From Lishizhenia tianjinensis (GTDB taxonomy: Bacteria; Bacteroidota; Bacteroidia; Flavobacteriales_D; Crocinitomicaceae): 64,000 bases of DNA. Location of the stretch: contig NZ_FPAS01000001.1 in NCBI RefSeq assembly GCF_900116425.1, positions 744,001 through 808,000 on the forward strand, given 5' to 3'. Shown in pieces: positions 53,860 to 62,848 of the stretch; position 1 is the stretch's first letter, and every line of letters begins with the position of its first letter. Position numbers and translations under genes: made by a program. Under the pieces are notes generated by a model. The model was given only the letters and a program-made list of their open reading frames with translations. It was not told the DNA's origin and did no database searches.

Positions 53860-55995
53860 ATGAAAAGACTATTACCCCTTGCATTTGCTACCTTTAGTTT
53901 AGGAGCTTTTGCCCAAAACACCGCGATGAATTTTGACGGTGTAGACGATTATGTACAAACCTCTTACGCTGGTATTTCAGGAGATGGGGCACGTACAATT
54001 GAAGCGTGGATTAATACCACTGATGATGCTACCCAAAGCGGTGGTCAACAAGTAATTGTAGATTATGGAAATACAGGTACTGGTGAACGTTTTACCTTTA
54101 ACATTTTACAAAACAACTCTATTCGTTTAGAGGTTGCAGGTAACGGAGTTGTTGGCTCTACAGCAGTAAATGACGGAAACTGGCACCACGTTGCGGTTAC
54201 TTACGACCCTGCAGATAACGATACGGTGCGTTTATACATAGACGGAGTTCAAGAAGCAAAAAAATACATCTCAACTGTAAATACAGGTACCGCTGCCAAC
54301 GTATCTATTGGTAGAAGACAAGACAACACAAGTTACTTCATGGGAGATATAGACGAAGTAAGAATTTGGAACGTGGCTAAAACACAAGCTGAGATTGCTG
54401 GGGCTATGAACAATGAAATTTGTCTTATCACTGCTGATTTAGAAGCTTATTTCAACTTCAACGAAGGTACTGCTGGAAATGATAACACAGGTGTTAGTTC
54501 AGTATTTGATTACTCGAACAACGGTGGAAATGGTACTGCAATGAACATGGATTTGACAGGTGCTGCCTCTAACTACGTTGCTGGTCCTACCCTTGTTTCT
54601 GGAATTAATGCAGGATTTGCTTCTGCAACTTCATGTGTAGATTACACATGGTCAGAAAACTCAACAACTTATACAACATCTGGTGTTTACACGGCAACTT
54701 CTACAAACATTGCAGGGTGTGACTCAATTATCGTTTTAGATTTAACAATCATTTCTCCAGACGCTGTTACAGAAACGGTTACTGCATGTAACACCTACAC
54801 TTGGGCTGCAAACAACCAAACGTATACTACTTCTGGACAACATGTGGCGACTTTAACAAACATTTTCGGATGTGATTCAGTAGTAACTTTAGACCTAACA
54901 ATTGGTTTACCAACAACGGGTACAGATGTAATTACAGCTTGTGATTCTTACACATGGATAGATGGAAACACATACACAGCGTCTAACAATACAGCAACTC
55001 ACACGCTTCCTAATTATTTAGGATGTGACTCTGTGGTTACTTTAGATTTAACCATCAATAATTCTGACGCGATTACACAAACGGTAGCTAACTGTGGTAT
55101 TTATACTTGGCCTGAGAATGGACAGTCTTACTTCCAGTCTGGTCAATACACGCACACTTTAACTAACGTATTAGGATGTGATTCAGTAATTACTTTGGAT
55201 TTAACCATCAACTTAGATTACACAATTACGGATAACATTAGTGCATGTGATTCTTACACTTGGCCAGTAAACGGTATGACTTACACTACCTCTGGAACGC
55301 ACACAGAATCTTTTACTTCTGCAGGAGGATGTGACTCTATTCGTAAATTAAACTTAACGATGAACAGTTCTACTACTTCTACGCAAACAGAAGTTGCTTG
55401 TGCTTCTTACACATGGCCAGCAGATGGTATGACGTACACGACTTCAGGTCAGTACACTGCCACATTGCAAACTGTTGCAGGATGTGACTCAGTGGTTACT
55501 TTAGACCTTACTATAGATAACGTAGATAACGGAGTAACTTTTGATTACCCGAATGGAACTTTTGTTGCTGATGAAACAGATCCTAACGCTACATTCCAGT
55601 GGTTGTACTGTATCAACATGTCGTTTGTAACCAACCAAACAGCAAACACATTTACTCCACAAGGAAATGGTGACTACGCTTTACAGGTTACCAATGGTGT
55701 TTGTGTAGACACATCAGCTTGTTTCTCTATAAACAACGTAGGTGTTGAAACAGAAAATGGAACAGCATTCAACGTGTACCCTAATCCAACAACGGGAGCG
55801 TTTAACGTTTCATTTAACGAAGCAAATGAAGGAACAGTAGTAATTACAGATCTTCAAGGTAAGGTTGTTTCTACAACTACTTTTGAAGCAACTACTTCAT
55901 TGGTATTAGACTTATCAAATGCTCCTAAAGGAGTTTACTTTGTTACTGTAAATGGTAAGAAAGGAACTGCAGTAGAGCGTATGGTTATTCAATAA
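53860..55995 (+). CDS. T9SS surface protein with LamG domain and GCDS repeats, paralogue of 37116-40322
   Basis: This encodes 711 residues, signal MKRLLPLAFATFSLGAFAQ. One LamG domain (about 20-205; AMNFDGVDDYVQTSYAG, NWHHVAVTYDPADNDTVRLY) is nearly identical to the second LamG of the minus-strand gene at 37116-40322. It is followed by about seven GCDS repeats in the same order (WIDGNTYTASNN, WPENGQSYFQSGQ, ...), an Ig-like unit and the T9SS sorting domain (VYPNPTTGAFNV...GVYFVTVNGKKGTAVERMVIQ). The close likeness implies recent duplication or gene conversion. Probably a surface adhesin. A terminator follows. Confidence 0.9.
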   Translation: MKRLLPLAFATFSLGAFAQNTAMNFDGVDDYVQTSYAGISGDGARTIEAWINTTDDATQSGGQQVIVDYGNTGTGERFTFNILQNNSIRLEVAGNGVVGSTAVNDGNWHHVAVTYDPADNDTVRLYIDGVQEAKKYISTVNTGTAANVSIGRRQDNTSYFMGDIDEVRIWNVAKTQAEIAGAMNNEICLITADLEAYFNFNEGTAGNDNTGVSSVFDYSNNGGNGTAMNMDLTGAASNYVAGPTLVSGINAGFASATSCVDYTWSENSTTYTTSGVYTATSTNIAGCDSIIVLDLTIISPDAVTETVTACNTYTWAANNQTYTTSGQHVATLTNIFGCDSVVTLDLTIGLPTTGTDVITACDSYTWIDGNTYTASNNTATHTLPNYLGCDSVVTLDLTINNSDAITQTVANCGIYTWPENGQSYFQSGQYTHTLTNVLGCDSVITLDLTINLDYTITDNISACDSYTWPVNGMTYTTSGTHTESFTSAGGCDSIRKLNLTMNSSTTSTQTEVACASYTWPADGMTYTTSGQYTATLQTVAGCDSVVTLDLTIDNVDNGVTFDYPNGTFVADETDPNATFQWLYCINMSFVTNQTANTFTPQGNGDYALQVTNGVCVDTSACFSINNVGVETENGTAFNVYPNPTTGAFNVSFNEANEGTVVITDLQGKVVSTTTFEATTSLVLDLSNAPKGVYFVTVNGKKGTAVERMVIQ

Positions 55996-56015
55996 TTGAA
56001 ATAGCTAAGCATATA

Positions 56016-56048
56016 AAAAGGGAGGATCAAATTGGTCCTCCCTTTTTT
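56016..56048 (+). terminator. Rho-independent terminator
   Basis: The stem AAAAGGGAGGATC (56016-56028) / GGTCCTCCCTTTT (56034-56046) with an imperfect tip and T-run; also usable by the convergent gene. Confidence 0.75.
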
Positions 56049-56060
56049 TGTAATCATTCA

Positions 56061-56486
56061 CTATCTATTTAAAAGCTTTTTTAAATCTGAGTATTTGATA
56101 TGCTGAAAAATGATTTGTCTATCCGCCAAGGGCAATTGGTGAAAACCTGTTTTGAAATAGACTTTAAAATGCGCGATGTAGAGTCTTTTATTAAATTCTT
56201 TAGGATTTCTTTCTATATCCGGAAATACGCTTAAAATCGTTTCTAATTCCACCTGTAAAGCTAGGGCCGTATTGTGCACCCATTGTTGACCTTCAGTGGT
56301 TAATTTCAACAGTATGCGCTGCTTAAAAAGAAATAGATAGCGTTCGCCAAGTTCTAGATAATAACTGGGCACTTTACTTTTATCGTTTTCCATTCGCGTA
56401 ATAAAGTCGACATGCCGCCAACGGAAGTAATCAATAGTTCCAAGGATTTTGGATGGTACGGGGTTAGGATTCAGGATTTCAATCAT
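56061..56486 (-). CDS. Small protein of unknown function
   Basis: This encodes 141 residues from the ATG at 56486 (a GTG at 56519 would add 11). It is helix-rich with aromatic and basic residues (GTIDYFRWRHVDFITRMEND, YYLELGERYLFLFKQRILLK, LYIAHFKVYFKTGFHQL). No signal peptide and no recognised domain. The frame is long for such AT-rich DNA and has normal codon use, so the gene is probably real. Confidence 0.55.
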   Translation of the reverse strand: MIEILNPNPVPSKILGTIDYFRWRHVDFITRMENDKSKVPSYYLELGERYLFLFKQRILLKLTTEGQQWVHNTALALQVELETILSVFPDIERNPKEFNKRLYIAHFKVYFKTGFHQLPLADRQIIFQHIKYSDLKKLLNR

Positions 56487-56658
56487 ATTGATGTAGTCAA
56501 AGAGTTTTCTAAATTTCACTTACAAGAAGTGGTTTTAATACTAAATTTCAACAAAAGGTTTAGTTTGTTAACTATTTAAAAATCAAGGGTTAAAAATAGT
56601 AATTAATTTTTAGTTTAAAATCTATTGACAATTTCTTTTAAAAAATGCCTTGAGGGTT

Positions 56659-56666
56659 TATATTTG
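56659..56666 (+). promoter_or_regulatory. Promoter -7 element of tRNA-Leu
   Basis: TATATTTG fits TAnnTTTG and lies 21 bases before the tRNA. The TTGACA at 56625 is 31 bases away, too far for the usual spacing. Confidence 0.45.
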
Positions 56667-56687
56667 CAGCCTGTTCTTTTAAAAAAT

Positions 56688-56770
56688 GCCCAGGTGGTGA
56701 AATTGGTAGACACGCAATCTTGAGGGGGTTGTGCACTACGTGCGTGCTGGTTCGAATCCAGTTCTGGGCA
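56688..56770 (+). tRNA. tRNA-Leu (GAG)
   Basis: The 83-base class II tRNA has acceptor GCCCAGG / TCTGGGC, anticodon arm CAATC-TTGAGGG-GGTTG with anticodon GAG, a long variable arm (TGCACTACGTGC) and T loop TTCGAAT. CCA is not encoded. Confidence 0.95.
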
Positions 56771-56817
56771 CTGAAAACAAAAAAGTAACTTTTTTTTAAT
56801 TTTTTCTTTAAAAAGGG

Positions 56818-56847
56818 TTGCTAATTAGAATTAATGTTGTAGTTTTG
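56818..56847 (+). promoter_or_regulatory. Promoter of tRNA-Lys
   Basis: TTG (56818-56820), 19 bases, TAGTTTTG (56840-56847): same architecture and spacing as the tRNA-Asp promoter. Confidence 0.75.
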
Positions 56848-56864
56848 CACCCGCAAACGCAAAC

Positions 56865-56937
56865 GATTCCGTAGCTCAGCTGGTAGAGCAATACACTTTT
56901 AATGTATGGGTCCAGGGTTCGAATCCCTGCGGGATCA
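56865..56937 (+). tRNA. tRNA-Lys (TTT)
   Basis: Acceptor GATTCCG / CGGGATC, anticodon arm ATACA-CTTTTAA-TGTAT with anticodon TTT, T loop TTCGAAT. CCA is not encoded. Likely target (attachment site side) of the integrase that follows. Confidence 0.95.
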
Positions 56938-56939
56938 CA

Positions 56940-56970
56940 AGAAGGCTTCCAATTTGGAAGCCTTTTTTTA
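56940..56970 (+). terminator. Terminator after tRNA-Lys
   Basis: The stem AAGGCTTCC (56942-56950) / GGAAGCCTT (56956-56964), AATTT loop and T-run. Confidence 0.8.
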
Positions 56971-57226
56971 TGCCCTAAAGTCAAACCGCGGTAAACAAAG
57001 GCAATCCAAATAAAAACACCTTTTGCACCCTGTTTCATTAAATACAAACAAAAACAAAGAAATAGAAGGTGTAATAGACCAAAAATAGACCACTCATTTT
57101 TTTCTATCTTGAAAAGAAATAACAACTCGAAAGTTTAAACTCTTCTTTTAGTCGTAAACGATAGCGCCATGTTTCAAACTAATACAAGAAAAGAAGGCTT
57201 TCGAAAATCTATTTATTCATTTCTGG

Positions 57227-58453
57227 ATGAAATCCAGAGATCTTGATGCTAAACAAGCAAAACCCATTTATGGAAGAATTACCTATGCAGGTAAACGTAA
57301 AGATTGGTCCACCAATATTAAAATCAATCCAAAAAACTGGAACAAGGGAAATACCTGTGTAAGTAATAAGGAAAAGAATTACTTCCAAATCAATCAACAA
57401 CTTCAAAAAATTAAAGAAGAACTAGAAAAGGTATATAGAGACCAACAAAGCTTGGATATCGATATTACCCCTTCGACCCTTTTCAATCAATACCAAGGAA
57501 AAGAGGATTACTCCAATAAAAAATCCATACTTGAAGTCTTCGAATACCACAACCTTCGCATGGTTGAAAAATCTAAAATTGGGAAATACTCACCCAATAC
57601 TATTAAACGCTATGAAATCACGCTCGAGAAAGTGAAACGATTCATTTCCTCAACCTATAAAAAGGAAGATTTCTATTTAGAGCATCTTAAGGTGCGTTTT
57701 CTGGTCGACTTCGAGCACTTTCTATTAACTACAGACAAAATAAGTATGAACACAGCCCACAAGTACATTAAAAACGTTAAGAAGGTTGTAAACTTCGCCA
57801 TAGCTATGAATTGGTTGGAAATAGACCCTTTCAAACAATTCAAATGCACCTATTCTAACCCGGACCGAGAAATATTAACGCAAGCCGAAATCAACACCCT
57901 TGCAAATACGCAACTACCCAATGAAAAACTGGAATCTGTCAGGGATGTATTTCTCTTTAGTTGTTACACCGGTTTTGCTTATTCTGATTTAGCCAACCTC
58001 ACAGTAGATGATATCTCCAAAGGGTTCGATGGTGATTTATGGATTTCAACCAACAGAACTAAAACGGGTACCAAGGAAAACCTTCCTCTCCTCCCTCCTG
58101 CTATGGCGTTAATTGAAAAATACAATGATCATGCTTGTAGAATTGAAAAAGGAAAGTTATTGAACGTATTCAGTAATCAGAAATACAACATTTATTTGAA
58201 AACGGTTGCTGAGCTCTGCAACATCAACAAAAAACTTACAACGCATACTGCCCGACATACCTTCGCCACAACAATTACCCTCACGAACGGTGTACCTATA
58301 GAAACCGTATCCAAAATGCTTGGCCACAAGTCCATCAAAACAACACAGATTTATGCAAAAGTAATAGAGACAAAAGTTTCTGCAGATATGAAGGCGTTGA
58401 AGGCAAAACTTTATCCTGGACAACAGAATGAGGAGAATTTTAAAATTGGGTAA
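57227..58453 (+). CDS. Tyrosine recombinase / integrase of a mobile element, N-terminus probably frameshifted
   Basis: This encodes 408 residues as open from the ATG at 57227. It has the Arm-like start (KPIYGRITYAGKRKDWSTNI), the SAM-like core-binding domain (about 95-205, YSPNTIKRYEITLEKVKRF) and the catalytic domain (about 215-390). Catalytic residues: K279 (RTKTG), H340 and R343 (HTARH), H367 (LGHKS) and nucleophile Y376 (TQIYAK). The first Arg position reads A251 in CYTGFAYSD, as in many Bacteroidota integrases. The expected N-terminus (M-F-Q-T-N-T-R-K...) starts at 57169 in another frame and runs to F-L-D-E; one base less near 57221-57224 would join it to FWMKSRD. Integrates next to tRNA-Lys, by inference. 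Confidence 0.9.
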   Translation: MKSRDLDAKQAKPIYGRITYAGKRKDWSTNIKINPKNWNKGNTCVSNKEKNYFQINQQLQKIKEELEKVYRDQQSLDIDITPSTLFNQYQGKEDYSNKKSILEVFEYHNLRMVEKSKIGKYSPNTIKRYEITLEKVKRFISSTYKKEDFYLEHLKVRFLVDFEHFLLTTDKISMNTAHKYIKNVKKVVNFAIAMNWLEIDPFKQFKCTYSNPDREILTQAEINTLANTQLPNEKLESVRDVFLFSCYTGFAYSDLANLTVDDISKGFDGDLWISTNRTKTGTKENLPLLPPAMALIEKYNDHACRIEKGKLLNVFSNQKYNIYLKTVAELCNINKKLTTHTARHTFATTITLTNGVPIETVSKMLGHKSIKTTQIYAKVIETKVSADMKALKAKLYPGQQNEENFKIG

Positions 58454-58538
58454 GCAATTAACTCCAAAGCTCATGAAACAACCATGAGCTTTTTTATTTT
58501 CTCAAAATTCCAATTAACTTCAATCAAAACTTGACGCC

Positions 58539-59318
58539 ATGAAGAAAGAATACATCATCATTGCAATACCGGGAATAGGATCACATGAAAGTGGTTTTTC
58601 AAAAGGGTTTGAAAAAGCTTTGAGAAAACATGCAATCAAATCTGAATTAGAATTCAACTTTCAAATTGAAGAAATACTCCCTTTTCATGAAACAGGAATT
58701 GACAAACTTCAAAAAGATCTATACAAAAGAACAGATGAAACACACAGAATATCAAATAAACTCAATCTTAGGACTTTTGTTTTAAGTGCCTTCGGAGATG
58801 CAGTAACCTTCGAAAGTGGTTCACACAAATCAGAATCAACCTATCATTGCGTTCACAATTACCTCAGAAAAAGAATCAATGAAATTCAAAACATAATCAA
58901 TGAGAAACCAAATACAGAGCTTATTATTGTAGCGGCTTCATTGGGTGTACATATTTTTTCTACCTACCTGTGGGACGCACAAAACGACAAAGGCATCTTT
59001 AGTAATGCTCCTTCGACTCAAAAAGAAAAACTATTCAATGTAAATCATATGTTTTCCTTAGGCTGCAACATACCTCTCTTTATCTCAGGTATTCCTGAAA
59101 AAGACATCAAACCAATTCAACCATTAAACCCTAAGTTTACCTGGTCCAATTATTACGACAAAGACGACATCCTCGGGTGGCCCCTTTCGAGTATTAACTC
59201 TGCCTATGCAAAGCTTGTCAACGACTATCAAATCAACACCGGCATCTTCGTAGGTTCGCATCTTAGGTATTGGGCAGATAAGGACGTGATAAAAGCAATA
59301 GTCAAAATGTTGAAATAA
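58539..59318 (+). CDS. Alpha/beta-hydrolase fold protein
   Basis: This encodes 259 residues without a signal peptide. The strand-turn IIIAIPGIGSHESGF (5-20) forms the oxyanion region. The nucleophile elbow AASLGVHIFSTYLWD contains S134. Asp is probably D208 or D210 in YYDKDDILGWPL and His is H241 in FVGSHLRYW. That is a complete triad, so it is likely a serine hydrolase, perhaps lipase- or esterase-like, in the cytosol. It is the first cargo gene after the integrase; its job on the element is unknown. Confidence 0.7.
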   Translation: MKKEYIIIAIPGIGSHESGFSKGFEKALRKHAIKSELEFNFQIEEILPFHETGIDKLQKDLYKRTDETHRISNKLNLRTFVLSAFGDAVTFESGSHKSESTYHCVHNYLRKRINEIQNIINEKPNTELIIVAASLGVHIFSTYLWDAQNDKGIFSNAPSTQKEKLFNVNHMFSLGCNIPLFISGIPEKDIKPIQPLNPKFTWSNYYDKDDILGWPLSSINSAYAKLVNDYQINTGIFVGSHLRYWADKDVIKAIVKMLK

Positions 59319-59462
59319 ACAATCCTTTGGAAATACCACCTTTTAATGCTGTTCAAAAAAAGAACACGACACTTAAAAAAGTAACAAAGTGTTACGTTTT
59401 GATTTAAATTCTATTATAACTACGTTCGTTCAAACCAAAATCAAAACCATTAAATCACTTTC

Positions 59463-60953
59463 ATGAAATTAAATTTCATTGACGCTACGCTTGACCGCCT
59501 AAAAGAGCCATTGGCCATCATTACAACTAAACATGACATTATTGAATTTTTAAAGCTGCAGAAGCTCAAATGCAAATACTATTTAAACGCGGAAATAGAA
59601 TTAAACCAAGAATCAGCACTCATCAAACAACTTTCTAAATGCAACGTTAAACATCCTTTCTTTAAAAATTCGCTATGCAACAATCGCTTGCCAATAGAAA
59701 ATCTAGGAAAGAACTATTCCATATTGATCAATGAAGTAAAGCTCATCAATAAAAAAATAGACTTGCATGGCTTTGAGTTAAATAACCAAGTACTAAACTG
59801 TGAACTTTCTTACCTAGAGGAATGGCAAAATGTCCCAGAAAATGAACTACACTTTTATTACGCCCAAGTTCATATCAAAAATAGCTACCTAAGTATTAAA
59901 AGAATTGTTGATCAAATCATGGTGAACACCAATCTAGACCATCAGCAGACTAAAAAACTGATTTCTCAATTGTATTTAAAGATCAACAGTTCCCTACAAA
60001 ATTTCAAGAGCAAATTTGGAAAGTCTATTGAAGAGTCTAAACTACAAGAAATGGAAATTGATGATTTCAGGTTTCTTATTCAGTTCTACATCCAAAAATT
60101 ACTCAAACACATAGAATTAAACTACCAAACGGTTCTTGATCATACCGTACCCATTCCTATGCGTTCTCAATTGCGAAACACGTGCGAACTTTTAGAAAAA
60201 CAAAATGAAATTTTGCAACGTACTTTGTCCCTTTCATCCGAAATAATTTCCTTAATAAAACTACCCTTTGAGCATATTAAAGAACTTGAAGCATGTCCTA
60301 AATTCTGTTTTTCCAAGGCATATTTTCTAATCAATTACATAGAAATATGGCACTATTACTCAGCTAAGCAAGCATTAACAGATATGCATGCCCTCGACAT
60401 CTGTATGCGTGCTAACCTTAACGCCAATCAACTCATTTCCTATTCAGGAGAATTTATCAAAGATCATTTAAGTAGAATTGACTCTTTCCAGGAGAAAAAA
60501 CTAGAACTCCACCGCTACATCAAAACCGTAAAGCAAATCCCTATTCAAAACAAGGAGTCCTACATCCCAGAAAACAAAAGCCTCAAAAAACACATCCTAA
60601 AATGGCTCAAAGAAGAACTCACTTTTGTAGATAAGGTCCTAGAACAAAGCGTCACCTTACAAATACCGGCACCCAACACTCCCCTTGAAGTCCCAAAAGA
60701 AAAACTAAACATCAACCTTACTAATCCAGAGATTGCCCTATTCTTTAGACTCATGGTTGAGACCAACTTAATTCAAACTTCGACACGAACTCAAATATTT
60801 GATTTTATAACCGACAATTTGAAAACAGAAACTTCAGAGAGCCTTTCAAAGGCAAATATTAAAAACAAGTATTACTCTCCAGAGCATACTTCTTTCGAAA
60901 CCGTAAAAAAGGCGTTGATTAATATGTTAGATGTATTGAAGAGGGATTTGTAG
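59463..60953 (+). CDS. Helical protein of the Bacteroidota mobile-element type (RteC-like C-terminus)
   Basis: This encodes 496 residues, largely helical, with no signal and no catalytic motif. The last ~80 residues (INLTNPEIALFFRLMVETNLIQ, RTQIFDFITDNLKT, NKYYSPEHTSFETVKKALINML) follow a pattern I know from the C-terminal ends of RteC-like and related proteins in Bacteroidota conjugative and mobile elements. The N-terminal ~400 residues contain several coiled-coil-like stretches and Cys residues but no known domain. A regulatory role on the element is possible; this is inference. Confidence 0.6.
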   Translation: MKLNFIDATLDRLKEPLAIITTKHDIIEFLKLQKLKCKYYLNAEIELNQESALIKQLSKCNVKHPFFKNSLCNNRLPIENLGKNYSILINEVKLINKKIDLHGFELNNQVLNCELSYLEEWQNVPENELHFYYAQVHIKNSYLSIKRIVDQIMVNTNLDHQQTKKLISQLYLKINSSLQNFKSKFGKSIEESKLQEMEIDDFRFLIQFYIQKLLKHIELNYQTVLDHTVPIPMRSQLRNTCELLEKQNEILQRTLSLSSEIISLIKLPFEHIKELEACPKFCFSKAYFLINYIEIWHYYSAKQALTDMHALDICMRANLNANQLISYSGEFIKDHLSRIDSFQEKKLELHRYIKTVKQIPIQNKESYIPENKSLKKHILKWLKEELTFVDKVLEQSVTLQIPAPNTPLEVPKEKLNINLTNPEIALFFRLMVETNLIQTSTRTQIFDFITDNLKTETSESLSKANIKNKYYSPEHTSFETVKKALINMLDVLKRDL

Positions 60954-61066
60954 TTTAAAAAGATTTTTATTTTAGCGGACTAAAAATTTAGGTACCTAAG
61001 TCAATTGCCGGTATAAAAGAAATAAACGCAATTGTGTTTTTACCTATGTTAACCGCAATAAAAATC

Positions 61067-62746
61067 ATGATAGAAAATTTACCCAAACAAATTGAAATAA
61101 AACAGCTTGCGAAGTTTAATTTCGGCGATATTGAAGCAAATGATGATGAATTATTGTTTGATAGCGTTTGTAAAACTTCATCCATATTAGAATTTGTTAC
61201 CGGTAAAAAGAACATTGTCCTTGGAGAAAAAGGAACGGGGAAAACAGCATTATTCAGGTTAATTCGAGAAAACAAATTAAAATTTCAACCGAAAAATGGC
61301 TACAAGGATATTATCATACCGGTAGAAGACAATTTCCAATACAAAAATGTAAAAAGTAAACTGCTCAAATTAATCCAAACGGATGATGAAGATGAAATAT
61401 TTAAGTTTCAGGTAGTTTGGGAAATATTTTTATTTAGAAAGATTGCAACCAAACTGAATCAACTGGACCATGTACTTCCAAGAGACATCAAGGAAGGTAT
61501 CGAATTAGCAGGAAAAGTATTTAATGATCAAGGTTTTGAAAACTTAATACGATCTAAAAAAACTCTTGGGGTTAAATTATATGACACACCAACAAGTATT
61601 CTTCCTGATTTTTACATCTCATCTGAACCTGTTGTATCTGAGGAAAGGATTAGAGAAGAGTCAATGGAAAGACTTGAATTAGATCTTGATAAATATAAAA
61701 CTGCGATTAACCAATATCTGATTAAAAATCAATTCAACGTAATAATTATAATTGATCGTTTAGATGAATTTGTTAGTAAATCCTCAATTCCTATTCAATT
61801 GCAAATGCTTGAAGCATTGATTGCAGTAGAAAGAGAGTACAATCGTCATTCAAATATTGAACTCAAAATATTTCTTCGAGACGACTTATTTAAACAATTA
61901 TCATTTGAAGGTATTGGTTATGATAAGGTGATATCAAAAAAAGTTGATTTAGCCTGGACTCCAGATAAAATTCGTGAATTTATTGCCAAAAGGATATATC
62001 TCAACTACAAACAGATATTTAATTTAGACCATCTCACACTACATGTTGATCAAGAAACATTAGAGATTGACACATCAATTGATTCTGATAGTTACGTTCG
62101 CCCAATATTTTGTGTTAGATGGTATCGTGCATTAATAAAAAAAATAAATCCACAACACTACGCCCAAAAATTTCCAAGAAAAGTAAATCTAAATGATAAG
62201 CTAAATCGTCAGATTATTCTTTCAATATTTCCACGATATGTAGAGTTCAAAAACGAAGAGGGTAAATTGATAGAGGTAGACATTTTCGATTACTTCGCAA
62301 ATAACTTCAATTTAGGTACTGGTAATACAATACCAAGGTTAATCCTAATCTTTCTAAAAAAATGGTTAGCTATAACAACCAATTATTACATGGAAAACCC
62401 TGATCAAATGCCTGTAAAAAGAAATGAACAGGGCTGTTTTGAATTAGTACGAAGTGGATTTTTTGAAAGAGCCTTTGAAGAATTTAAAAATGAAATACAC
62501 TTGAATTTTGCCAAGCTAAATCCAGAGTTCGAGTCTCAGATTAAGCTTTTCAAAGAAAGGATTGGATATAGATATACATTTAGAGCTAAAGAACTAAAAG
62601 GACTTTTAGGTATTACTGAAGATGAAGATTTATACCACTTTTGTAATTACCTCCTGCACATTGGTTATTTACAAAGAACTAATAGTACTACCACAATAGA
62701 GAATATGAAATTTGAACTTCCACATATGTTTAGAAATATTAAATAG
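61067..62746 (+). CDS. P-loop ATPase, Sll1717-like family
   Basis: This encodes 559 residues from the ATG at 61067 (an upstream ATG at 61046 is possible). Walker A is GEKGTGKT at 53-60, Walker B VIIIIDRLDE at 225-234, and a sensor-like strand KIFLRDDLF lies about 267-275. The arrangement (long insert between A and B, then helical C-terminal half) fits the Sll1717-type STAND/AAA-like ATPases often seen in defence islands. No signal or membrane helix. Stop to the next ATG is 102 bases. Together with the nuclease-like gene downstream it makes a plausible two-component system in the integrase island. Confidence 0.75.
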   Translation: MIENLPKQIEIKQLAKFNFGDIEANDDELLFDSVCKTSSILEFVTGKKNIVLGEKGTGKTALFRLIRENKLKFQPKNGYKDIIIPVEDNFQYKNVKSKLLKLIQTDDEDEIFKFQVVWEIFLFRKIATKLNQLDHVLPRDIKEGIELAGKVFNDQGFENLIRSKKTLGVKLYDTPTSILPDFYISSEPVVSEERIREESMERLELDLDKYKTAINQYLIKNQFNVIIIIDRLDEFVSKSSIPIQLQMLEALIAVEREYNRHSNIELKIFLRDDLFKQLSFEGIGYDKVISKKVDLAWTPDKIREFIAKRIYLNYKQIFNLDHLTLHVDQETLEIDTSIDSDSYVRPIFCVRWYRALIKKINPQHYAQKFPRKVNLNDKLNRQIILSIFPRYVEFKNEEGKLIEVDIFDYFANNFNLGTGNTIPRLILIFLKKWLAITTNYYMENPDQMPVKRNEQGCFELVRSGFFERAFEEFKNEIHLNFAKLNPEFESQIKLFKERIGYRYTFRAKELKGLLGITEDEDLYHFCNYLLHIGYLQRTNSTTTIENMKFELPHMFRNIK

Positions 62747-62848
62747 TTCGGCTAACAACAAATAAACAAAAGCGCCAAAACGATTATATTTAAAAAGTCG
62801 CATTTGCCTATTTACAAATCGTTAAATAGAACTAACCAACACTCAAAA

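Noticed and set aside
56808-57125. 105-residue minus-strand frame over tRNA-Lys
   Set aside because: Antisense of the tRNA (D-P-A-G-I-R-T-L-D-type artefact).
56865-58453. A second tRNA-Lys 3' end as the right attachment site of the island
   Set aside because: I looked for GAATCCCTGCGGGATC downstream to 64000 and did not see it; the right end must lie outside the window.
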